In this document: piece by piece, positions 11,993 through 22,595 of the stretch
How the letters are laid out: each line of letters opens with the position of its first letter
Numbering within the stretch: position 1 is the stretch's first letter
NCBI GenBank assembly: GCA_018806985.1
Contig: JADANN010000309.1
Location: 186,001-250,000, forward strand
Length of the DNA stretch: 64,000 nucleotides
Reading direction: 5' to 3'
Source: Angiostrongylus vasorum
Taxonomy: Eukaryota; Nematoda; Chromadorea; Rhabditida; Metastrongylidae
The notes under the pieces: generated by a model
Seen by the model: the letters and a program-made list of their open reading frames with translations, nothing else
Told to the model about the DNA's origin: nothing
Database searches by the model: none
Position numbers and translations under genes: made by a program

Positions 11993-13254
11993 AAGACGGA
12001 AGTGCTCACAGAACCGTTGTGCATCCAGACATCTGCAGTCAGTATCCAGCGAGCTCTGAAACAACACCGCATCCAGGATTTCACCTTTTTTATTGAGTTA
12101 TTACCTAAGCAGAAAGAAGGGCCCGTTAAGGCGATACTGTTCCACCAAAATTGCTTGGTCACACCCTCGAAAGCGTTGTGCCAATATAGTATGGGATAGC
12201 GCGAGAGTGAAAGTTAATAGTAGACGCTTACACCATTTTCCACTTGCTAACAACGTCGCTTCTGAGCACTAGCGAAATGTGATGGGTGCCAGCCGATTTC
12301 GACAGTTCTTATGGAATAACCTTCTTCCGTTAAATCTCAGAAGAAACAATTCTTTTCAACATCCATTTAACCATCTACGGAGCGAAGGTCACCGAATGCT
12401 TCAGCCATTAGTGGGATCCTGAGGTCAAAATGAGCAAAAAAGTTAACCTCAGAGCTGAACAGCAGGAAATAACGCTTTCGAGAAATTAGTGAAAAGAGGA
12501 ACTATGTCGGATTCTATGCTATTCTCCCTGCGTTATTCGCACACCTCGAAAAACTGGAGACAGACGGGAAAAAGAAGCGTTGTGGAAGGCTCCAGCTAAA
12601 GATCAGTGTTAGGAGTTTCATGGAAATGAGCGAGTAAACCTGAGGAACTACCCTACCTCGACAATCGAAAATGAAGGACGCTGGCGTGTGGACTAAGATG
12701 TCGAAAATTAAGTAGAACAATGACCAGTGGACATGGGCCATTAGCCATTATTTTATGCATTGTTTCAACAATAGCGGTCCATGAGCTGTCAAGCCTCACA
12801 ATAGGAAAACTACCAACTAGGTGACCAGATTTTTTTCACAAATATTCAAGAAGAGAAATATGACGCGCTTCTTTCCGCCCTTGAGCCGGCGTATCCCACT
12901 GGGCAATACCGTGACACAATAGTGACGAATGGAGGCATTCCTGACCGTCAATGTAAATCAATCCTTAATCTGAACCACTCCAAGTGGACAGCAAAAGAAG
13001 CATTTTCGAGCGAACTACTAGAACGGTGCAAGTCGTAGATTGCTCCAGAACAGTTCCTGGATATAGCTTCAATTCAAACCGAAATTTCCATAATATTATT
13101 TTTATTTCTTCAATGAGAACTTCTGCTGTCCAACTCCAGGACAAGTGGTGTAAAGCGTCCGGAACTACTAATTGCACCAATAAAGCATAACACTTAATAA
13201 ATTTGTACTATACTGTACATTCTGAATAAGTACTATGCCTGTTTAGCAGTCATT
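11993..13254. other. No recognised feature
   Basis: Short open frames only (for example 12002-12199 + and 12514-12741 -). I considered a decayed mariner element but found no convincing transposase motif. Confidence 0.3.
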
Positions 13255-13255
13255 T

Positions 13256-13405
13256 TTTTGTCACAATGATACTGAGATATTTGCAAAACTCCGGACCGCA
13301 GGTGTCTGCTGTGGGGACGAACCCGATATTACCTTTCCGGGAGCTAACATGTTCACCACCACACCATGCGGATCCTTCGTTTCGCCTGTCTCTCAGTCAG
13401 TTATC
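13256..13405 (-). mobile_element. Family B SINE-like element
   Basis: Begins atgatactgagatatttgca, then ctccggaccgcaggtgtctg, and ends near the head complement caccacaccatgcggatcc. The tRNA-like strand is minus. Confidence 0.7.
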
Positions 13406-13539
13406 TTTAATTCAAGTCTCGTAGCAAAATAACGAGTGAGTACTCCTTTTATTTTTTTATCAACATTTTTTTCTTTCGGTTGAATTGTAGTGAACAGTAG
13501 ATCTCCGATCTCGAATAACAGGAAACCACGAGTTACTCC

Positions 13540-13720
13540 GGAAGCTGGCAAGTACCCTGTAGTGGCCACTCATTCCGGTCCACGAGTGGACCTGACAGGC
13601 CTCATTGCCGCAGAGACGGCCCACCTCCTTCGGGGCCGCTGGGCATCAATGGGCCGTGCCGTCGAACATCTGTTCGCCCTTGGAAGCCACTTCCGATCGA
13701 TACTTGCTTCCAGTTATCCG
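13540..13720. other. GC-rich block, possible diverged repeat
   Basis: Related in pieces to 5590-5790. Overlapping open frames 13490-13756 and 13605-13832 (+) have no recognised domain. Confidence 0.35.
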
Positions 13721-14336
13721 CTTTTTTCTTCGAGACAAGGTCTTAGCTTTCCATGAGCCAGTACTTCCAACTGCTACGATTAGTTTCGTTTCTTTGGATT
13801 TTCAGCGTGAATCCTCGAAACTGTGTGCTTGAAATTCTTCTGCTCCAGTTTTTCACCTTCTCTCTTCCGAATTTTTCCCTTTCATTATCTCTTTTAATGA
13901 AAAAAATTCGCTTTCATCCAGATCTTGTTGTGAGGAAATGATTTTGCCGTAACTTCGTGGGTGAAAATTTTTTTGAAAGGGTTATGAATATTTTTCCACC
14001 TTCCGAATAGGACTAAACACCTCTAGCAACTCTCATATCTTCTTTATCGGTATGGAAAATGCATTTGTCATTCAATTTGATCGTAGGACGTTCTTTGTTA
14101 TCCGAGAAGGCAATAGGTCCATCTCGATTCAAAGCTTTCAACGTCTTTCATCTCGTTGCAAATTCGTGAACAACGGTTCCCGATGTTTCTACCAGAAGAG
14201 ATGTTGTCGTCATTGTATCGAATCCAATACGCAGCAAGTTCAGTCGTCTGTGAAGACGATAGCTTTCAAAAATGGTGATCGGTATTTGTCATTGGTGTTT
14301 TCAATCGAACATGTTTATCTAAAGTAAGCACACTAA
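13721..14336. other. No recognised feature
   Basis: AT-rich, with short open frames only. Confidence 0.35.
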
Positions 14337-14612
14337 GGGCGCGTGTGGCGCAGTGGTCGAGGGCGGGTTGCAACTTACACATAGAATCGATCCTCGCGCT
14401 CATGGCCTGCCAAGCCTTCCATCCCTCCGGGATCTGTAAATTGATGCCCGACTTGTCTGGGAGGATAACTGCACTGGCTCGATACATCGGTAGGCCACCG
14501 CGAGTCGTTGTAAAGGCCAGATATGCATTCAGTCACCTCCAAACTGCTTAATGAAGTCAAATGCATGGCGCATCCCTTAGGTATTGATCAACGCCGAGAG
14601 ATTTATCCTTAG
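14337..14612 (+). mobile_element. Family A SINE
   Basis: Full-length: head gcgcgtgtggcgcagtggtc, core (gcccgacttgtctgggagga), 3' half, and the end gccgagagatttatcctta. Confidence 0.85.
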
Positions 14613-14949
14613 AGAGAGAGTTTTAAGTTAAACCAAAATTGTTCAACAATTCGAAAATCGTGCAGAGATGCAATGTTATCAGAAATGTGATCGTTAACCA
14701 GTCTTCCTCGTTTGCCGTTCTTTTGGAAGTGCTAGTTAGCATTTTTCACAGCTCAGGAAATTCAGTTATGTCTCTTATGTTAGCAAAAACCATGACCACA
14801 TGATCGGCACTAAATCCTGAGAGCTATCGCTCACTTGTCCTGGATAATGATTCTGTATGAGACAGTTTACAGCTGGACGAATCTGCAGTCTATGATTAAT
14901 TGAAGCTTAATATTGATTTAGTCGCAATCTTATTGACACCCGGATGATG

Positions 14950-15310
14950 TGTCGTGATGGGGTTCAATACGTGCAAGGCCTTGATTTGGTCTCATCCTCT
15001 GCCAACCAAGCCTCCACCTTCTCTGCAGTAGGGGAATTGCTGCCAGACTTATCTGGGTAGCTCTCTCTGGTCCATAAAACGCAGGAACGCCTCTGCATGG
15101 CTATCCCAGGACTCAAAGAATCGATCCGAGCATTATTGAATTACGCTCACAAAAGAAGGCTAGGAATCCTCGAGAAGCAGCCGAACCATTATAAAATCCG
15201 AAGGCATTTGTGGAGGGTGGAAAGCAGACAAACGAATCGAATCCAAGAAGTGCTGGAATCCGTACAATGCATGTGAAAACAGATCATTTCAGATTATAAA
15301 AAACTCTTGA
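14950..15310 (+). mobile_element. Family D SINE-like copy
   Basis: Core gaattgctgccagacttatc at about 15035, then the 3' half with cgaatcgaatccaagaagtg and the end aaacagatcatttc. The head (gtgatggggttcaatacgtg) is decayed. Confidence 0.6.
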
Positions 15311-16269
15311 CATCATTTATAAAAGTTTTTTAAAGGGTTTATACGCATTTGTTACCAATGTTCCGATGTTATTAGTCTTTCACCGATAACACTTTGATTC
15401 TGAATTCGTTAGAGAAGCTGCCAGCGGAGGCCATATCACACCCTATCAAATTCGTGTCATAAGTAGTAAGCTAGTTCATTTTTGTACGATTTCCTTTCCG
15501 AATGATCTTGAGCAGCGTAAATTGTATTTTTTCTATTTTCGTGCTCTGAAGAAGGTAACGACAACGACCACGACTCTGAAAGTGCGTCACGCTTTGTGTC
15601 TGGTTACGAAAGGCTGTTCAAATTCTACGAGGTGAGGAACAGAGCAGATGCCGCGGCCACCGAACTCGGTGTCCAGCATGTTACATCGCATGGCCGTCTG
15701 GCTGATGCTGGCTTTCATCTGCAGCTGCATCATCCGACTCATGTGAGTTAACCGAGAATCCTCTGCCTTCTGTGTGAGCTCTAACACTTAGGTGAAGTGT
15801 TACGATGCTTACTGACACGATGGTGATAAGTCAAAGCAGTTACAGACTCATGCTAGACCTAAACAAGCGCGTCTACAATCACACCCCTGGACCGTGTCGA
15901 GTCGTCAACGGAATCTGTAAGGCATTAGTCTTTTTCCTTTCTCTCCACATATTTTATTCTTTGCTTATTCACTAGGGGCCTATCATAAACCCGACTTCTC
16001 AAAGAGTATAAAAAAATATATAAGGGAAGAAAAGTAATGAATGGTTTCCTTCTTTCTTGGTCAACGTGTCAATCGAGGCTAATAATAACAGAACCTCGTT
16101 TGGGTATTATTATTGTTGCTGGCGTTAAAGTAAGGGAAAGGTTTTCGGCGTTGGTCATTCCCGTAGAATGCATTCGACTAAGTGGCATCGTAGGTGTGAC
16201 TGAATACAAGTCCGCCCTACATGATAATTTTCGGTTCAACTGAATGTTCTCGTTTTCCCAGATAAGCCT

Positions 16270-16388
16270 CTTACTATGACTATGGAGTGATGGAGGGTTT
16301 GGTTTACCCGTGACGAGGGGTTGCTCAATGACTCTGTATCGGTTGCGCCGCAGCTCTAACCGTTGCACTACACGCACCGCATTACTTG
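16270..16388 (-). repeat. tRNA-like SINE head fragment
   Basis: The minus strand reads gtgtagtgcaacggttagag (A box) followed by gcaacccctcgtcacgggta. It lies in intron 2 of the paraoxonase-like gene 1. Confidence 0.45.
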
Positions 16389-16431
16389 TACTTGTGTTAT
16401 TATTGTTATTAATCACTATTACTAACAATTA

Positions 16432-16750
16432 GGGACACGTATAGCTTAGTGGTTAGAGATTCGCCAACAACACACACGTGATCGTTGGCCCATTCCCGCG
16501 CTCTAGACTCACCAAGTCTTTAATTCCTTAGGGGTCGGCAAATTAGTACCAGATTTTTCTGGAACGGTAGCAATGCCGATTTCACAGGCCATCGCTAGGC
16601 CATCATAAGTCATTGTATAGGCCAGGTATGCTCATTCACATTCACTTCCATCATTCATTCATTCCCAGCTAATGAAGCCTGATGAAGTGGAATGCATCGG
16701 GCATCCCTCAGGAGTTGATAAAGCCGAGTGCCTCATTCTTTTTTATCATT
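16432..16750 (+). mobile_element. Family A SINE with a different tRNA-like head
   Basis: The 3' three quarters are family A (aaattagtaccagatttttc core, aatgcatcgggcatccctca, then ttgataaagccgag). The head instead reads acgtatagcttagtggttag, unlike the gcgtgtggcgcagtgg head of all other copies. It is flanked by AT-rich triplet repeats. It lies in intron 2 of gene 1. Confidence 0.7.
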
Positions 16751-16794
16751 TTACTAATTACTAAGCATTATTTGCTGTATCACTGTTTCCGTCA

Positions 16795-16965
16795 TTATTG
16801 TTATTATTGTCACTACTATTAATGTTATTGTTATCACTATTTTTATCATCATTGTCAGACATATTTTCCTCATTGGTTCACTGTTTCTACCACGTATCGA
16901 TCTTCACAATATTAGATGTACTACTATTATTGAAATATTGTTATCACTGTCAATATATGATGGAT
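16795..16965. repeat. ATT-rich simple repeat
   Basis: Degenerate runs of TTATTG and ATCATT units. Confidence 0.6.
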
Positions 16966-17249
16966 GACGCTACCATTGTTTTGTTTTAAGCTGATGGCTC
17001 TGCTGGCATGGAACGTGTTCGTGAAATCGGCTTGGTGTTTATCTCCACAGGACTGGCAAGAGCATACGGTAATAGGACATCACGACCTGGTTTGGCAGTG
17101 CTGCAACTGGAGAAGGAGATGGCGAAATATGAGGCGAAGCCAATAAAGATTGAAGGCGAAAAAATTCGATCCGGTAATCGTTCCATCGAAGTGTCCAATT
17201 TTTCTCTACATTTTCTCTACATCATACATTCCCAACGTTGCTAGTGTAT

Positions 17250-17500
17250 TCAGTAATGCTGAGATATTTGCAAAACTCAGGACCGCAGATGTATGCGGTG
17301 GGGATCGAACACGCTATTACCCTTTCCGGGGGGCTAACATGTCCACCACCGCACCATGCGAGTCATTCGTTTCGCCTTCCTCTCAGCCGTGCTTTTTGAC
17401 CCATAGGCCCTATTAGCAATCACCCGTAAACGGGCTTGATCTAGGGAGCACAAATCGGCATTGAACACAGTTAAGATGAAGCTGTAGTATAAATCACAAT
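17250..17500 (-). mobile_element. Family B SINE-like element
   Basis: Long copy: taatgctgagatatttgcaa, the head complement near 17290-17360, then ggcttgatctagggagcaca and gttaagatgaagctgtagta. Lies in intron 3 of gene 1. Confidence 0.75.
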
Positions 17501-17560
17501 GTAATCCACTGTTTTTCTTCAGTGAGCAAATACGAGGTTGATACTGCAGAATTTATTAGC

Positions 17561-17600
17561 ACACAACAGCTGTTTCGGCGGTTTCGTCTTCTTCAGAACC
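17561..17600 (-). ncRNA. Hammerhead-like motif, left arm
   Basis: The minus strand reads CTGAAGA, a helix, then GAAACAGCTG. The GTC before the expected cleavage point is deleted, so it is probably inactive. Confidence 0.45.
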
Positions 17601-17745
17601 TGGAAGCTCAACCAAACACCCCACTGGGCACGAAAAGGACGCAGAAACATAACGGAGAAGATTTTAAAGTAAAAGTCACTATCCTCACCCAGGAATGGAG
17701 GGGAAGTGTTTGGCTTAGTAGACTGCATGTCAATCTGACCTTTCC

Positions 17746-17788
17746 AGGTTCTGAAGAGGGCGGAACCGCCGAAACGTCAGCTGTTGTG
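17746..17788 (+). ncRNA. Hammerhead ribozyme motif, right arm
   Basis: Core CTGAAGA (17751-17757), a perfect helix II GGCGG/CCGCC, then GAAACGTC (17771-17778). Helix I pairs GGTT with AGCT. The minimal helix III resembles the hammerheads reported in Penelope-like elements. Confidence 0.65.
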
Positions 17789-18005
17789 TTAACAAATTCT
17801 GTAGCACGAATCTTGTATTTGCCCATTGAAAAAAAAGCAATGAATTACCAATCGATTCCGAGGTTAATAGAAAGTCGACCTTGGGAATTAAAATTTAATC
17901 ACTTTTTCTTTAATGCATATTCCTTTTTCATGGCAAAGTATCATGTGAAGTATAACTAGTAGTTGCACAGTAGTGTAGTTCTATTTCACATCATCTCCTG
18001 CCATG

Positions 18006-18290
18006 GGGCGCGTGTAACACAATGGTCGGAGGCGCTCTGCAACGCACATAAAATCGACCCCGACACCCCAGGCCCACCAAGCCCTCCCTTCCTCTGGGGT
18101 GGACAAATTGGTATGACACTTGTCTTTTGGGATAGCTGCACTGGTTCCACATATCGAAAGGCCACCGTGAGTCATTGCAAAGGCCAGATATGTATTCAGT
18201 CATCTCCAACGATGCTTAATGAAGTCGAATGTGTGGCGCATCTCTCAGAGATAGATCAATGTCGATAGCTTTATCCTTTATCCTTTATTA
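18006..18290 (+). mobile_element. Family A SINE with target duplication
   Basis: Full-length copy in intron 3 of gene 1. The flanks share ctgccatg (17998-18005 and about 18293-18300). The tail is tttatcctttatccttt. Confidence 0.85.
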
Positions 18291-18787
18291 CTCTGCCATG
18301 AGAAAAGAATAGCTGGTGAATAAAAAAGTGACTATAATATGTCAAGTGTTATTTCTATCTTAAGACTAAACGCTTTCAGGAAGAATTTATTCCGCTCGGA
18401 TTATCGTCGCACTACAGTAAACGGCGTCTTTTTTCTCTACGTGGTTAACACTCACTTCAAACGGCAGTGTGTGGAGATGTTCACTTACAGCAAAGAAAAA
18501 AAATGTGTTGTTTCATAGGAAATCCGTCTGCGATCCGAGATTTTCTAGGTGAGACAGCAATGGCAACAAACTGGTAGAGCATCTCCAGCGGTCAGTTTTT
18601 CTAATCCATCAACTGCTTGAGGACTAAACGCAAATATGTGACGCGTATTTGTCATATTTTATGAAGTTTTTTTCCTTTTCTTTTTTTTCGTTTATGAGAT
18701 TTAAATACTCGCGAGGACCAATTCTGGTTTTTCCATTGTTTCTCCGATCGTTTCTTTAACTAACATAACATTAGTTATTATATCTCC

Positions 18788-19155
18788 GAATGGTTTACCG
18801 CGTCATCGTGGCTAGGTGTTCCTGGGTGTCGGACTGCGATGTATAGCCGGGAATTCATCCCCCTCGCAAGGTTTCCCAAGCTGAAAAGGAGTCCAGCGGT
18901 TCCCTAGCTAAGAGTGAACCAATACCAAGATCCACCACCGTCCTGATATCAAAGTCGCATGGTGGCAAATTCCCCCTCTGATCCACAAAGGCTGCGACTG
19001 CTTGCGGTGGTGAAGGGGGCGGACTTTGGCCAGGCTGACCTCGGGATTCCAGGGAACCACAATGGCTTAACCAGCAAATCTCCGAAAATGGAGATTATGC
19101 TGGGGGCCCACACAACCAGTGAGAACGGACCATTCAACTATCAAGTAAAGTTCAA
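18788..19155 (+). repeat. Family C short interspersed repeat
   Basis: Starts ggtttaccgcgtcatcgtgg, then gtcggactgcgatgtatagc, and ends in accattcaactatcaag with the CAAGTAT-type tail. Lies in intron 4 of gene 1. Confidence 0.8.
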
Positions 19156-19429
19156 GTTATTATAAATTCAACTTCATAACGCACCATTTACTTCTTCTAG
19201 ACAACCTGTCAGTAAACAAACGTAAGCAGAGAGTAGTTAAGCCTTAATGCTTCCAGTGCCTATGATGTGCTGGCGGTGGGACCAGATCGATTTTTCATCA
19301 GTAATCTCGCTTACATGAGTAGAGGAATAGTCCAAACAGCTGAGTTAATTATGCAGGTAACTTAATTCATTAATGCATACCTTTGCTTAGAGTTGTTCAC
19401 TTATTCTAGCTTGCTTGCTTGTTTATTTG

Positions 19430-19530
19430 GGTGCAGAAAGTGCAGTGGTTAGAAATACCGTTCAGTGCACTCACCGTTATTATTTCTGACTTAGGTCCGA
19501 GTCGATGAAGTAGCCTATCCATTCAGAATC
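19430..19530 (+). repeat. tRNA-like SINE head fragment
   Basis: gaaagtgcagtggttagaaa resembles an A box. The body is not alignable by eye. Lies in intron 5 of gene 1. Confidence 0.35.
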
Positions 19531-20189
19531 GACAGAAACGTATCAGGTCTGTTTGGAAACGCGCCCTCTTATCCACAAACGGCGGTAACTACCTCTGAGC
19601 TAAAGAATTCGGAACACTCCAGCAGAGCTGTCCCAGATTCCAAGACTCCAGAATATAAATTTGAGCACCATTCGGCGACGGCCTTCAAAAAGACAAAGCT
19701 TTCAGGTGGAATTCGGATCCCCACGCAAATCCAAGAACTTCTATCGATAACAGAGACAAAACAAAGAAATGGAAAAAATGCATGAAGAGGGTCATACATT
19801 TGAAAAGATTCTAAAAAATTGTTCGTTTAATTTGTTTCCCTGAATTTGTACACCAGCTAATATTTAGATTTATTAGAACCTTAAATGAAACAATCGATAT
19901 TAATCTGATTTGTTTTCTCCTTGTGCAAGTGACCAACGATACTGGTCATTCTCACATATTGCTCAACAAGTGACACGATCATGTTGACGAGCCCATGAAG
20001 TATTTGCAGAGCAGCTTCGGAGCGTTGTACTTCTTCGACGGACGCACAGTTACACTTCACGAGTCACGCCTTTCCACTCCGTCGGCGCTCGCCATCGACC
20101 GGAAGCGGGAACTCGTCTTCGTCGCTTCGCTCATCAATGAGGTGAGCTCTCAGACTCGCTTTTTTATTAAAAGCAGGTAGAGTAGCCCG

Positions 20190-20490
20190 TAGTTAGTGGC
20201 GAGGTGCATTAGAGGATAGCGTACTGGTTCAACTCCCTCCCCAACGCTCTCTTCCAATCCACGTGGGAGCGCCTTATTTTGGCTATCTCCAATACTGCAA
20301 AGAGAAACGAATCAACCAGTAGTCTAGGCATGCATAAAGAAGACGAAATGCTCAAGCAGCAGCCGAACCAGTACTCGAAATGTTCAAAGACCAATGTGAA
20401 CGATGAATGCGAGTAAACGAATCGAATGCAAGGCTGTTGGGATCCGCACAGTAAATATGATGACAGGTCATGTAAAAAATTTAGAAAAGG
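20190..20490 (+). mobile_element. Family D SINE-like copy
   Basis: tRNA-like head with B box tggttcaactccc (about 20225-20237), the 3' half (gcataaagaagacgaaatgc, cgaatcgaatgcaag), and the end acaggtcatgtaaaaaa. The core region is shortened. Confidence 0.65.
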
Positions 20491-20736
20491 TTTTTTTATT
20501 GGCAACTTAAATGGCTAGAGCACATCCATTGTAGTTGACCACCGACCTTCATAGCGGCAGACAAGTAAGAAAACTTCCGTAACACTTTGCTGTCATCAGA
20601 CAAAAATTGTTTCGATAAGTGAAAAGGTCGTTAAACGCAAAGACTACAAGTTGGTCAAAACGTAACGAATAGTTGAGTTCTTCTTTAAACAAAATTTGAG
20701 ATGTGCACTCGCAAAAATATGCAGTGCATACCATAA

Positions 20737-21035
20737 ATTGTGGCAGTGGTCGGAGGCGCCCTGCGACACACACATGGGGTCGATCCCCCGCTCTCATGGC
20801 TCACGAAGCCTTCCATCCATCCGAGATCGGCAAATTGATACCAGACTTGTCTGGGAGGATAGCAACATGACTCGATACATCCATAGGCTACCATGATTCA
20901 TTGTAAAGGCCAGAAAAGGCCAGATATGCATTCAATCACCTGCAACGATTCTCAATGAAGTCGAAATCATGGCGCATCGCTCAGGGGATTGATTAACACC
21001 TAAAGCTTCATCCTTTTTTATCCTTTTTTTATACA
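20737..21035 (+). mobile_element. Family A SINE
   Basis: Head truncated by a few bases (ttgtggcagtggtcgg), otherwise complete, with a small duplication of ggccagaaaaggccagatat and the tail cttcatccttttttatcc. Confidence 0.85.
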
Positions 21036-21550
21036 GTAAATTTTGCTCAAGTCTCACTTTAATCTCTATGATATAAAGAATTTTCCTCTTTGAACTAGCT
21101 GCACATTCTGCGCGGCTTTGCCAAGCGCTTTATCCTCGGCAATTCAACAGTTCCTTCTTGATCCATTGTAGGTAACACGTGGACGTCGGTGAATCCTAGT
21201 GGAGGATTACTACTTGCTTTTCATATCGGAGAAAGCTCAAGAGCTATTGAATTTTTTTCTTTGTTCTTTCAATAAACAAAATCTTCTCAGAAGTGGACGC
21301 TTGTAGGTTAAGTGGATCAAGTAATGGAAGCTTTCAAAGAGAATTGAAGAGTTTTCGAAAATTTTTCTTCTTCGAGCTAATTAATGTATAGGCATAGGCT
21401 GACTCTTAGCAATGAAGCAGAAGATAAAAAAGCAAGGCAAATACGTTGCAGTAAACGAAAACAATGATCGTAAAATATAATGCATATCACCAAAACTTTA
21501 TGAGCAGTAAACGAAAAGTTTTTTTTATTGCCAACCCATTTCCCGTCATA

Positions 21551-21830
21551 GGGCTCGTGTGGCGCAGTGGTCGGAGGCGCCCTGCAACACACACGTGAAG
21601 TCGATCCCGCGCCTCTGGCTCACCAAGCCTTCCATCCCTCCGGGATCGACAAATTGGTACCCGACTTGTCTGGGAAGGTGGCAGCACTAGCTCGATACAT
21701 CGCTAGGCCACCCTAAGTCACTGTATAGGCCAGTTAAGCATTCATTCACCTCCAAACGATGCTTATTGAAGTCGGATGCATGGCGCATCCCTAAGGGATT
21801 GATCAATGCTGAGAGCGTTGCCCCCTTATC
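21551..21830 (+). mobile_element. Family A SINE with 12-bp target duplication
   Basis: The perfect direct repeat tttcccgtcata flanks the copy (21539-21550 and 21831-21842), which fits target-primed insertion. Lies in intron 6 of paraoxonase-like gene 1. Confidence 0.9.
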
Positions 21831-22524
21831 TTTCCCGTCATATAAATAATAAGGAAGCACGTGTTATACCAAGGTATTGGTGTGAGAATTCTTCCGAGAG
21901 TTAAAATAGAATGAACCCCAACATTTGTTTAATGGCTTACTAGTTCACACTCTCTAGATTCCCGCATTACATCTGCCTACAAATGAAACATGCTTCAGAA
22001 TATCCGAGTTTACAAACTACAGAAGGACTTCTCTCTGGTTTTTCGTACACAGATTTCACTGCTGTCATCCCCAGGTGGAATGGATATCGAGGAGGAAAGC
22101 GGAGACATTTGGGTCGCACTACATCCGGTACTTCACCAAGCCTTCCTTCTTACCCTTAACCCTGGCGACGAGCAAATTCGCAGTCCAAGCCAGGTTCTCA
22201 GAGTGAGGATTCAGGTGACTATTTACAAATGCGCGTATATTTTAAGATTCCTTAAAAAAAATTATATCGTAGTAGCCATGTAGACTATGGTGATTGCAAT
22301 CTACCTAGGCAAGTAGGCAGCTACGAAACAGAGGACTAAATTTAAAACATAACATGTATTGAGGCATGGACGATGTCGTGAGGAATGAATGAGATCTGTA
22401 AAACTATGGTCTTGATGTATCCACTTAAAATGCTAGGAATTATCCATGACCACTACCATGAGGACTACAGTAAACTCATAGCTGCTCTAAATAATACTGT
22501 ATTTGGATATAGATGGATGTAGAT

Positions 22525-22595
22525 GGGCTATGAAAGTACGCCGACCAAGAATCACCACCGTCTTGGTATCAAACTAATCGCATGGTGGCCTTCTT
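22525..22595 (+). repeat. Family C fragment
   Basis: Only the central block (accaccgtcttggtatcaaa, then cgcatggtggc) is present. Confidence 0.55.

Larger units (their letters stand above)
17545..17830 (+). mobile_element. Penelope-like remnant with inverted hammerhead arms
   Basis: The centre, about 17605-17700, encodes PLGTKRTQKHNGEDFKVKVT, which matches the end of the GIY-YIG region at 35480-35580. Both sides carry the same 45-bp block in inverted orientation (cttcttcagaacctgg on the left, ccaggttctgaagag on the right), each a hammerhead-like motif. Confidence 0.65.

Noticed and set aside
12180..13000. Mariner-type transposase remnant
   Set aside because: No DDE-type motif or terminal inverted repeat could be supported by eye.
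17522..17959. 145-codon frame as an exon of paraoxonase-like gene 1
   Set aside because: A good acceptor precedes it, but the translated middle matches the Penelope-like GIY-YIG region and it contains no paraoxonase blocks. Exons 3 and 4 join without it once the homopolymer breaks are taken into account.
17174..18379. A missing exon with the PHG motif between exons 3 and 4 of gene 1
   Set aside because: At first the motif seemed absent. Reading exon 4 from its first base gives EFIPLGLS, which aligns with FHPHGIS of gene 2, so no exon is missing; the motif is changed.
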